From an uncultured Myxococcales bacterium (GTDB taxonomy: Bacteria; Myxococcota_A; Bradymonadia; UBA7976; UBA1532), in assembly GCA_903847385.1 (NCBI GenBank), contig CAINDO010000369.1, forward strand, positions 1 to 39,933: 39,933 nucleotides of DNA. The letters run 5' to 3'. The position numbers were made by a program, and so were the translations under genes. Below are positions 20,768 through 28,422 of this stretch, piece by piece (position 1 is the stretch's first letter; every line of letters starts with the position of its first letter). The notes under the pieces are model-generated. The model was not told the DNA's origin, ran no database searches, and was given only the letters and a program-made list of their open reading frames with translations.

Positions 20768-22858
20768 ATGCCCCACTCCCTCCCCTCCTCGTTCATCGCG
20801 CGTCTTGCGCACCTTCTGCCGCTGGCGCTCCTCGCCTGCTTCGCGCTGCTCGGTTGCGACACCGGCGGCCTCGGCTCCGACAAGGCGCCGGTTCTGAAGT
20901 TCCAGCCCGAGCCGCCGCTCTTCTCGTTCCCGAAGCTGCGGGTGGGCGACGCCGCGATGGGCGCCGACCAGAGCGTCCAGCTCCAGAACATCGGCGAGGG
21001 CAACCTCGTGCTGGTCGACTTCGAGGCCAACTTCAACACGGACGAGTTCGACCTCTACTACTTCGTGGACGCCGAAGCCGACCGTCAGGTCAACGGCATC
21101 GTCGGCGGGCAGAACAGCCTGGGCGACCGCCTGGTGGTCGAGCCCGGCCACAGCATCACCTTCGTGCTCAGCTACCACCCGGCCACGGAGGACGTCGCCT
21201 CGGGCACGTTCAACTTCCGCACGAACGACGCCAAGTACGCCCGCGCCGAGATCGACATCGTCTCCGAGGAGCGCGCCCCGGAGATCACCGTGGCCCCGCT
21301 GGACATCGACTTCGGCCGCGTGGCCGTCGGCTCCACGACGGACCCCCAGGACGTGACGGTCACGAACATCGGGCAGGAGGTCCTCATGATCGACCAGCTG
21401 CTCCTGTCCGGCTCGGGTTTCACGGCCAGCATCGGCGACCAGGACGTGACCGAGAACCCCGGCGTCTACGTCGACCCGGACGGCGACGGCAACCCCGGCC
21501 TCGCGCCGGACGCCTCGTTCGTGATGCAGGTGCGCTTCGCCAACACGCTCGAGGGCCCGGCCGAGGGCCTGCTCTCGATCATGTCCAACGACCCCGAGTC
21601 CCCCACCGTCGTCGTCAAGCTCAACGCCAACGGCGCCAGCCCCTGCATCCGCGTCAGCCCCACCGGGGACGACGGCCTGATGTTCGGCGGCGTGCCCCTG
21701 AACGGCGGCCTCCAGCGCGCCATCACCATCGAGTCCTGCGGTGGCCAGCCCCTGCGCATCGAGAGCATCGCCATGACGGACGACAGCGACGCCGCCATCG
21801 CCCTGGTGGCCGAGTCCGTGCCCGAGCTGCCCGCGCTCATGCCCGCCATGACGCTGGGCATGGCCCTGCCGAACCGCAACATCAAGCTCGAGTGCAAGCC
21901 CACGGAGGCCTCGGCCTACGGCGGTTGGGTCGAGGTCAAGAGCAACGACCCGGTCAACCCCAGCGTCAAGGTCAAGGTCACCTGCCTCGGCGTGCTGAAC
22001 GCCTGCCCGCGCCCCGCCGTGGCCACGGACACGTTCAACGTCTCTCCCCTGGAGACCGTGCTGCTCGACGCCACGCCCTCGGCGGACGAGGACGGCCCCG
22101 GCGGCAAGCCCGTCAAGTACCGCTGGGACGTCCTCGAGAAGCCCCAGGGCTCCAGCGCCCACGCCGTCGAGTCGCTGGGCAACAACCCCCAGCAGCCCTA
22201 CGAGGGCGCCGCCAACGACGACCTGGGCACGCCCACGGCGCGCTTCTTCGTGGACGTCGTCGGGCGCTACACCCTGCAGCTCTTCGTCACGGACAACCTC
22301 GACCAGGAGGCCCCCTCGGAGAACTGCCCGGAGCCCGTGGCCACCGTGACGATCAACGCGGAGTCCAACGAGGACATCCACGTGGAGATGTCCTGGCACA
22401 CCCCGGGTGACGCCAACGAGACGGACACGGCCGGCTCGGACGTCGACCTTCACATGCTCCACCCCCGCGGTCAGCGCTGGAGCACCAACCTGGACTGCTA
22501 CTACGCCAACCCCAACCCGGACTGGGGCATGGTCGGCGAGCCCAGCGACAACCCCTCGCTGGACCTGGACGACATCAACGGCGCCGGCCCCGAGAACATC
22601 ACGCTGGACAACCCGGAGAACACGGACGACCTGGGCGCGCCCTACAAGATCGGCGTGGACTACTACCGCGAGGAGAGCCTCTCCAGCTTCGAGGGTTACG
22701 GCCCGAGCCTGGTGACGATCCGCATCTACCTGGGTGGGCAGCTCGCCTGGCAGAACGACGTGCCCAAGGAGCTGCAGCGCACCCACGACTTCTGGGAGGT
22801 CGCGCAGATCATCTGGGGCGCCGAGCACCGCGTCCGCGTCATCGACCGCATCAACTGA
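20768..22858 (+). CDS. ASH/choice-of-anchor-D lipoprotein (696 aa)
   Basis: The protein has a lipoprotein signal peptide with the lipobox ALLGC-D, then at least two Ig-like ASPM-SPD-2-Hydin (ASH) domains. One is ITVAPLDIDFGRVAVGSTT followed by VTVTNIGQ (~175-280), and another is FPKLRVGDAAMGADQSVQLQNIGEGNL (~50-160). A PKD-like segment (KYRWDVLEKP) follows around residue 455. The C-terminus carries a domain common in this lineage, with SDVDLHMLHP, then PDWG, NPSLDLDDINGAGPENI and a final all-beta stretch. ASH domains are usually protein-interaction modules; a surface-adhesin or matrix role is inference. TGGAG about ten bases upstream supports the ATG at 20768. The stop is immediately followed, with apparent overlap, by the RlmD-like gene. 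Confidence 0.83.
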   Translation: MPHSLPSSFIARLAHLLPLALLACFALLGCDTGGLGSDKAPVLKFQPEPPLFSFPKLRVGDAAMGADQSVQLQNIGEGNLVLVDFEANFNTDEFDLYYFVDAEADRQVNGIVGGQNSLGDRLVVEPGHSITFVLSYHPATEDVASGTFNFRTNDAKYARAEIDIVSEERAPEITVAPLDIDFGRVAVGSTTDPQDVTVTNIGQEVLMIDQLLLSGSGFTASIGDQDVTENPGVYVDPDGDGNPGLAPDASFVMQVRFANTLEGPAEGLLSIMSNDPESPTVVVKLNANGASPCIRVSPTGDDGLMFGGVPLNGGLQRAITIESCGGQPLRIESIAMTDDSDAAIALVAESVPELPALMPAMTLGMALPNRNIKLECKPTEASAYGGWVEVKSNDPVNPSVKVKVTCLGVLNACPRPAVATDTFNVSPLETVLLDATPSADEDGPGGKPVKYRWDVLEKPQGSSAHAVESLGNNPQQPYEGAANDDLGTPTARFFVDVVGRYTLQLFVTDNLDQEAPSENCPEPVATVTINAESNEDIHVEMSWHTPGDANETDTAGSDVDLHMLHPRGQRWSTNLDCYYANPNPDWGMVGEPSDNPSLDLDDINGAGPENITLDNPENTDDLGAPYKIGVDYYREESLSSFEGYGPSLVTIRIYLGGQLAWQNDVPKELQRTHDFWEVAQIIWGAEHRVRVIDRIN

Positions 22859-24153
22859 GCCCGCCACTCCGCCTTCGCATCGGGTCGCTGTCCCATCGCG
22901 GACAGGGCCTCGCCCCCCACGCCGACCGGCGCCTGCCGGTGCCCGGCACGCTCCCCGAAGAACTCGTCGACGCCGAACTCCGCACGGACGCCCGCGGCCG
23001 CGCCTGGGGGGTGCTCGAGGCCGTCGTCTCGCCGCACCCGCAGCGCGTGGCGCCGGACTGCGCGCAGTACCGCGGCTGCCCGGGCTGCCCCCTGCGGCAC
23101 GCCGCGCCGGAGTTCGCCGCCGAGTGGAAACTCGGCGCCGCCCGACGCGCCTTCGAACGCATCGCCGGTCACCCCGCGCCCCCGGGCGACCTGATGCAGC
23201 CCGTCGGACGCGAGGCGTTCCGCGCGCGGCTCAGCGGGGCGCGCCTCGGCGGGGTCCTCGGCATGGGCGCCCTGCCCGGTGAGCCCCCCGTGGACCTGCG
23301 TCTCTGTCCGGCACAGACCTCGGCCTCGCGGGCCGCGCTCACCGCGTTCCAGGCCGATCTGGAGGCCCAGGGCCTGCTGGACGCCGTCGCGCGGGTCAGC
23401 GTCGCCGCCGCCGAGGAGACCGGTGACGTGCGCATCGCCGTCGCCGCGATGGACGCCCCGGCCCTCGCCCGCCTGCTCGCCGCGCCGCTGCCCGTGCGGC
23501 CGGGTCGCGCCGTGTTCGCCAAGCTGCCCACCGCCCGCGACGCCGACCTGGAGACGGGCGCCACGGCGCTCGCCGGCACACCCACGATGCGCTTCCGGGC
23601 GGGCGACGACACGCTGCAGGCGACCATGCCCGCGTGGGTGCCCCAGTCCCCGGGCACGTTGAACGCCCTGCGCGATTGGGCCCTCGCGGCCCTGCAGCCG
23701 GCCGGCGTGGACGTGCTGGAGCTCGGCTGCGGGGTGGGCACCCTGAGCCTGCCCCTCGCCCGCGCCGCGCGGTCCCTGGTGGGCGTCGACTGCGTGCGCC
23801 CGGCCATCGTGGACGCGACGGAGAACGCCCGGGTCGCCGGGGTCGAGAACGCACGCTTTCGCCTCGGCTTCGCCGACCACGCCGTGCGGCGCCTGGTCTC
23901 CGGCGGGCACCGGTTCGAGGCGGTGCTCCTGCACGGCATGCGCGCCCCCTTCGGCGCCCGCCTGATGGACGTGCTGCCCGCCGTCGGCGCCCGCCGCATC
24001 GCCTATCTGGCGCCGATCACGGCCTCCCTCGCCCGGGACGCCAACGCGCTGAAGGGCTACACGCTCGAGCGCCTGGACTTCGTGGACCAGATGCCCGGCA
24101 CCGCCCACTTGATGGCGATGGGGGTCTGGACGCGGCGGCCGAATTCCAGTTGA
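22855..24153 (+). CDS. RlmD/TrmA-family methyltransferase homologue lacking catalytic residues
   Basis: The protein aligns along its length with the RlmD (RumA) m5U-rRNA methyltransferase family. With the CTG at 22855 it has 432 residues: a TRAM-like domain (LRIGSLSHRGQGLA, then VPGTLPEELVDAEL), a full 4Fe-4S cysteine set (C69-x5-C75-x2-C78 and C151) and the SAM site LGCGVG at 290-295. Yet the positions that do chemistry in RlmD are changed: DPAR is HGMR (360-363), the SCNPAT nucleophile loop is APITAS with Pro387 in place of Cys, and the HLES general base is HLMA (Met420). It should bind SAM, RNA and FeS but not catalyse uracil C5 methylation. No ATG, GTG or TTG occurs in frame before 22939, and that start would delete half the TRAM domain. 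The CTG overlaps the preceding stop (CTGA). Confidence 0.78.
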   Translation: MSPPLRLRIGSLSHRGQGLAPHADRRLPVPGTLPEELVDAELRTDARGRAWGVLEAVVSPHPQRVAPDCAQYRGCPGCPLRHAAPEFAAEWKLGAARRAFERIAGHPAPPGDLMQPVGREAFRARLSGARLGGVLGMGALPGEPPVDLRLCPAQTSASRAALTAFQADLEAQGLLDAVARVSVAAAEETGDVRIAVAAMDAPALARLLAAPLPVRPGRAVFAKLPTARDADLETGATALAGTPTMRFRAGDDTLQATMPAWVPQSPGTLNALRDWALAALQPAGVDVLELGCGVGTLSLPLARAARSLVGVDCVRPAIVDATENARVAGVENARFRLGFADHAVRRLVSGGHRFEAVLLHGMRAPFGARLMDVLPAVGARRIAYLAPITASLARDANALKGYTLERLDFVDQMPGTAHLMAMGVWTRRPNSS

Positions 24154-24178
24154 AGGCCGTGGCCGCCGATCCCATATT
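24150..24178 (+). promoter_or_regulatory. Predicted promoter for the receiver-HDOD gene
   Basis: TTGAAG (24150-24155), a 17-base spacer and CATATT (24173-24178) match a sigma-70-type promoter at four of six positions each. The predicted start near 24185 leaves a leader of about 24 bases containing GGTGGA six bases before the GTG start. The -35 overlaps the stop codon of the preceding gene. Confidence 0.4.
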
Positions 24179-24208
24179 GAACCTCGCATTCCCCACGGTG
24201 GACCGCTC

Positions 24209-25504
24209 GTGAACCGACGCACCCTCCTCATCGCCGACACCGACGAACGCAGCAACACCGAGCTCGCCCGGATCCTCGACGAGCTCGGGCTCGCCGCCGT
24301 GATCGGCCGCAACGCGACCGAGGTCATGGGCCACCTGGACCAGCGCGACCGCAAGATCGACGCCGTGTTCATCGACCTGACGAGCTCCGAGCTCGGCGGC
24401 CCCCGCGTGCTCCACGCGCTGCGCGAGCCCTACCCGGACCTACCCGTCGTGGCGATTGGCGGCGGCGGGAGCCGCAACGACTTCATCTTCGCCATCCGGA
24501 ACCGCTGCGTGGACTGGATCGACAAGCCGGCCACGGTCGCCAGCGTCACCGAGGCCATCAAACGCATCGCCCGGGACGCCCGCCGCAGTCTGCCCCGCCC
24601 GGGCCTCGCCGGCGCCGGCACGCCCACGCCGACGACCGCCTCGCCGGCCCGCAGCTTCGTGCAGGAGATCGTCCGCCGCATCCAGGACGGCTCCATCGCC
24701 CTGCCCGAGGTGCCGCAGATCCTGGACGAACTGCGCCGCACCCTCTCCAATCTGGACGTCGCCCCGACCGAGGTGCTGCGCATCCTGGAGAAGGACCCCT
24801 CGATCGCCGCGCAGGTCGTCGCCACGGCCAATACCGCGGCTTACGGCGGTCGCGGGCGCATCTCGGACCTGCGCTCCGCCGTGGCCCGGCTGGGCAACCG
24901 CACCATCGCCGGCATCGCCCAGGCCGCCGCACTGCGCGGCCTCTTCGCCTTCAAGCTGCCGGCCTTCCGCAAGGTCTTCCAGCGCATGTGGGGCGCCCAC
25001 TGCCTCACGGCCACGCTCGCCCGCGAGATCGCCATCGAGACGAAGGACCCGGATCCGGAGCAGATCTTCATGGTCTGCCTCATGCAGAACGCCGGCGAGC
25101 AGTTCATGCTCCGCATCATGGGCGAGGTCTGCCAGAAGCAGCGCGAGCAGGTCGTCTCGATGGACGAGGTCATCACCTCGCTGCGGGACACCCACACGGC
25201 CTTCGGCGCGGCCCTGCTGAAGAAGTGGGACATGGACCCGCTCTTCGCCGTCGTCGCGCGCCGCCACCACGACGCCACCTACGACGCGCCGGACCTGGAC
25301 GCCCGCACGCGCCACATCCTGCACATGTGCAACCTGGCGGACCGCCTGGTGTCGGACCGCGGTCAGGGCATGTACACGTCCGACCTGCCGGGGCCGGACG
25401 TCAGCGCGAGCTTCGACGCCCTCGGCATCCCCGAGGGCCGCCGCGCCCACTTCGCCAACCGCGTGATGGAGATCGCCGCCGACATCGGCCCGATGGTCGG
25501 CTGA
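24209..25504 (+). CDS. Receiver-HDOD signalling protein
   Basis: The 431-residue protein begins with a response-regulator receiver domain (1-~120): acidic pocket IADTDE (D10, D12), phospho-acceptor D56 in AVFIDLTSS, and the conserved Lys106 in WIDKPATV. A Pro/Thr-rich linker leads to an HDOD domain (~150-350), recognisable from SIALPEVPQILDEL, ILEKDPSIAAQVVATANTAAYGG, RISDLRSAVARLG and MQNAGEQFMLRI. HDOD domains resemble HD hydrolases without the metal-binding HD pair and act in regulation of motility, development and cyclic-di-GMP pathways. The kinase that phosphorylates it is not obvious here; the histidine kinase at 33897 has its own regulator. The start is GTG, with GGTGGA upstream. Confidence 0.88.
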   Translation: MNRRTLLIADTDERSNTELARILDELGLAAVIGRNATEVMGHLDQRDRKIDAVFIDLTSSELGGPRVLHALREPYPDLPVVAIGGGGSRNDFIFAIRNRCVDWIDKPATVASVTEAIKRIARDARRSLPRPGLAGAGTPTPTTASPARSFVQEIVRRIQDGSIALPEVPQILDELRRTLSNLDVAPTEVLRILEKDPSIAAQVVATANTAAYGGRGRISDLRSAVARLGNRTIAGIAQAAALRGLFAFKLPAFRKVFQRMWGAHCLTATLAREIAIETKDPDPEQIFMVCLMQNAGEQFMLRIMGEVCQKQREQVVSMDEVITSLRDTHTAFGAALLKKWDMDPLFAVVARRHHDATYDAPDLDARTRHILHMCNLADRLVSDRGQGMYTSDLPGPDVSASFDALGIPEGRRAHFANRVMEIAADIGPMVG

Positions 25505-25513
25505 GCGCGGCGC

Positions 25514-26536
25514 CTACGGCCGGGCGGTCTTCGTGAACCGCCAGCACCGGTGGATGCGCTCGTCGCGGAAGTCCTCCGGGATGGTCTCGCGTGTGATGTC
25601 CGCGGCGACGAGGCCCGTGAGCGCCGACTCGTCCAGCTTGAACCGCTGGAAGTTCGTCGAGAAGTAGAGCACGCCGCCGGGGCTCAGGAGCGCGCCGAGG
25701 CGCCACAACAGGTCGGCGTGGTCGCGCTGGACGTCGAACACCCCCTCCATCCGCGCGCTGTTCGAGAACGTGGGCGGGTCGACGACGATCAGCTCGTACC
25801 GGTCGGCAGCCACCACGGGGTCCTGCAGCCACCGCACGATGTCCGCCCGCACCATCCGGTGTTTGGACTGCTCCAGACCGTTGAGTTTCAGGTTCTCCCG
25901 GGCCCACTCGATGTAGGTCGGGCTCAGATCCACGCTGGTCGTGCTGCGCGCGCCGCCCAGGGCCGCGTGCACGGAGAACGCGCCGGTGTAACAGAACAGG
26001 TTCAGCACCCGCTTGCCCTCGGCCTCGGCGCCGACCCGCAGTCGCAGCGGCCGATGGTCCAGGAACAGCCCGGTGTCCAGGTAGTCCCGCAGGTTCACCC
26101 ACAGGCGCGCCTTGCCCTCGCGGATCTCGAACCGCTCCCCGCTCTGGGCGAGCGCCGTATACTGGCGGGTGCCCTTCTGCCGCTCCCGGCGCTTCACGTA
26201 GACCAGGTTCTCGGCGACGCCCAGGGCCCGCACGATGGCTCCGCTCATGGCCGAGATCCACGCGGCGTGTTCCACGGCGGTCATCGCGTCCGTATTCGGG
26301 CGGGCCCGCTCGGCGACGTGCACGCGGCCCTCGTACCAGTCGATGACCAGCGGGATCTCCGGGATGTCGCGCTCGTACAGGCGGTAGCAGCTCACGTCCG
26401 CGCGGCGCGCCCACTTCTGGCGGTGGGCGGCGTTCTTCTTCAGCCGGTTCTCCAGCATGGTGGCGGCGGCGGTGAAGTCCGGCGGAAGTTCGGGGGAAAG
26501 CTCGGGGGTCTCGGCTGGGTCGTCGGGCTGGCTCAT
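25514..26536 (-). CDS. rlmK: Stand-alone RlmK-type 23S rRNA methyltransferase
   Basis: The 340-residue protein corresponds to the C-terminal RlmK half of E. coli RlmKL, which makes m7G in 23S rRNA, without the RlmL half. Family landmarks run in order: MLENRLKKN, WARRADVSCYRLYERDIPE, the RERQKGTRQY loop, LWVNLRDYLDTGLFLDHR, the SAM site VLNLFCYTGAFSVHAALGGA, VVDPPTFSNSARM, and FDVQRDH. The C-terminal motif DFRDERIHRCW matches too. An acidic, proline-rich extension of about 25 residues precedes the conserved part. The function is well supported by motifs, although the target base is inferred. It is transcribed divergently from the ABC exporter operon, and the predicted promoters of both lie in the 77-base gap between them. 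Confidence 0.87.
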   Translation of the reverse strand: MSQPDDPAETPELSPELPPDFTAAATMLENRLKKNAAHRQKWARRADVSCYRLYERDIPEIPLVIDWYEGRVHVAERARPNTDAMTAVEHAAWISAMSGAIVRALGVAENLVYVKRRERQKGTRQYTALAQSGERFEIREGKARLWVNLRDYLDTGLFLDHRPLRLRVGAEAEGKRVLNLFCYTGAFSVHAALGGARSTTSVDLSPTYIEWARENLKLNGLEQSKHRMVRADIVRWLQDPVVAADRYELIVVDPPTFSNSARMEGVFDVQRDHADLLWRLGALLSPGGVLYFSTNFQRFKLDESALTGLVAADITRETIPEDFRDERIHRCWRFTKTARP

Positions 26537-26544
26537 GGCGGCGC

Positions 26545-26573
26545 ATTGAAGCCCGTTCGCCCCCCCGCCGCAA
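26545..26573 (-). promoter_or_regulatory. Predicted promoter for the rlmK-like gene, near-leaderless
   Basis: Read on the minus strand: TTGCGG (26573-26568), a 17-base spacer, TTCAAT (26550-26545), then eight bases to the ATG at 26536. Transcription would start within a base or two of the start codon. Confidence 0.35.
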
Positions 26574-26576
26574 CGA

Positions 26577-26605
26577 TTGCGTCGGCGGCGCGCTCCGCTT
26601 ACTTT
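26577..26605 (+). promoter_or_regulatory. Predicted promoter for the ABC exporter operon, near-leaderless
   Basis: TTGCGT (26577-26582), a 17-base spacer and TACTTT (26600-26605) lie eight bases before the GTG at 26614. Its -35 is only three bases from the -35 of the divergent promoter, so the two polymerase sites would compete. Confidence 0.33.
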
Positions 26606-26613
26606 GCCCGCCC

Positions 26614-28422
26614 GTGCAACGCCTCAAACGCTTCTGGCGCGACTTCGTCCGTCGCCACGCCCTGCAATTCGGCCTGGGCATCGTCTTTCTGATGGCCACC
26701 AACGCCGTCAGCGTGGGCATCCCGCAGTTCGTCCAACACGCGGTGGACGCCCTCCACGGCGCCGACGCCGCCGGGGTGGACGTCGCCGTCCGCTGGGCGC
26801 TGGCCATCGTCGTGGCCGGCCTGGGCATCGTCGTGGTGCGCACCCTGAGCCGCACGCTGTTCTTCAACCCGGGCCGCACCGTCGAGCTGCGCCTCAAGAA
26901 CGCGCTGTTCGACCGCCTGCTCGCGCTCCCGCGCAGCTTCCACGACCGCATGCGCCCCGGCGAGATCGTCAGCCGCGGCACGAACGACACCAACTGGGTG
27001 CGCGCCCTGGTCGGCTTCGGCTCGCTCCAGGTCTTCAACACGGTCATGGCGCTGGTCCTGACCGTGATTCAGATGTTCATCGCCGACTGGCTGCTGACGC
27101 TCTGGTGCCTGGGCCCGCTGATCGGCGCGACGCTCATCCTGCGCAGCTCCGTGGCCCGCATGTTCACGCTGACGATGCGCTTCAACACCGAGGTCGGCAC
27201 GCTCAGCAACAAGATCCTGGAGACCTACAACGGCATCGGCGTGCTCAACGCCTTCTCCGCGGTCCCCGGCGCCGTCCGGCGCTTCGACACCACCAACGAC
27301 GAGATGGAGCGCCTCGCGACGGCCCTGGCCCTGAATCGCTCCTGGAGCCTGCCGATCGTCTCCCTGGTGGGCAATCTGTGCATCGTCGCCGTGCTCTACA
27401 TCGGCGGCGGCCGGGTCGAGGCCGGCACCATGACCCTCGGTCAGCTCGCCGCCTTCACGGTCTACGTGAACCTGCTCGTCACGGGCCTCACGACCTTCGG
27501 CTGGATGATCAACGCCGTGCAGCGCGGGTACCTGTCGCTCGGCCGCGTGTACGACATCCTGGATGCGCCCCTGGAGCGCGAGACGGTCGAGGCCGAGGTG
27601 CCCGAACCCGCGTCCCGCGGCTTCGGCGTGGACGTCTCGCACCTGACGTTCGCCTACCCCGGCGCTCCGGACAAGCCGGTGCTCTCGGACGTCAGCTTCC
27701 ACATCGAACCCGGCGAGACGGTCGGCATCTTCGGCCTGACGGGGGCCGGCAAGAGCACGCTACTGAACCTGCTCGCCCGCGTGCACGACGCCCCGCCCGG
27801 CGCCATCACGCTCGAGGGCGCCGACGGCGCGCGCGCGGACCTCTCCCGAACGCCCGTGCGGGCCTGGCGCAGCCACGTGGCCTACGTGCCGCAGGAGGCC
27901 TTCCTGTTCTCGACCTCGCTGCGCGAGAACGTGGCGCTGGCCGAGCCGGGCCCCACGCCGGACGAGGCCCGCGTGCAGAGCGCCGTGGCGGACGCCGCCC
28001 TGCTCGACGACCTGAAGGCCCTGCCCGAGGGCCTGGACACCGTCGTCGGTGAGCGCGGCATCACGCTCTCCGGCGGCCAGCGGCAGCGCGCCGCCCTGGC
28101 ACGCGCCTGGTACAAGGACTTCGAGCTCCTGCTCCTGGACGACGTGATGAGCGCCGTGGACCACGCCACGGAGAAGCGCCTGATCGAGGCCGTCTACCGC
28201 CGCAGCGCCCACGCCACCACGCTCATCGTCTCGCATCGATGCTCCGTGCTCGCCAAGGCGCAGCGCGTGCTGGTGCTGGACGCCGGCCGCCTGGTGGCCT
28301 GCGACACGCACGAGGCGCTCATCCAGTCGCCGGACGGCCCCTACGCCCGCGCCTGGAGACTCCAGCAGGCCGCCCAGGCCATCGACGCGCTGGATGGCAA
28401 CGCGACGGACATCGCATCATGA
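26614..28422 (+). CDS. ABC exporter half-transporter with degenerate catalytic site
   Basis: The 602-residue protein has a six-helix exporter membrane domain (~1-310) fused to an ATPase domain. The ATPase carries Walker A GLTGAGKST at 374-382, Q-loop YVPQEAFLF, signature LSGGQ at 485-489, Walker B LLLLD with Asp509, and the switch His in IVSHR. The residue after Walker B, normally the catalytic Glu, is Asp510 (LLDDVMSAVD). This is the pattern of the degenerate partner in heterodimeric exporters such as TM287 or MdlA-like subunits. Its stop overlaps the next ABC gene (ATGA), which has the canonical Glu, so the two should form one heterodimer. The substrate is unknown; the operon context suggests a product linked to the downstream enzymes. 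The start is GTG at 26614. Confidence 0.9.
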   Translation: MQRLKRFWRDFVRRHALQFGLGIVFLMATNAVSVGIPQFVQHAVDALHGADAAGVDVAVRWALAIVVAGLGIVVVRTLSRTLFFNPGRTVELRLKNALFDRLLALPRSFHDRMRPGEIVSRGTNDTNWVRALVGFGSLQVFNTVMALVLTVIQMFIADWLLTLWCLGPLIGATLILRSSVARMFTLTMRFNTEVGTLSNKILETYNGIGVLNAFSAVPGAVRRFDTTNDEMERLATALALNRSWSLPIVSLVGNLCIVAVLYIGGGRVEAGTMTLGQLAAFTVYVNLLVTGLTTFGWMINAVQRGYLSLGRVYDILDAPLERETVEAEVPEPASRGFGVDVSHLTFAYPGAPDKPVLSDVSFHIEPGETVGIFGLTGAGKSTLLNLLARVHDAPPGAITLEGADGARADLSRTPVRAWRSHVAYVPQEAFLFSTSLRENVALAEPGPTPDEARVQSAVADAALLDDLKALPEGLDTVVGERGITLSGGQRQRAALARAWYKDFELLLLDDVMSAVDHATEKRLIEAVYRRSAHATTLIVSHRCSVLAKAQRVLVLDAGRLVACDTHEALIQSPDGPYARAWRLQQAAQAIDALDGNATDIAS

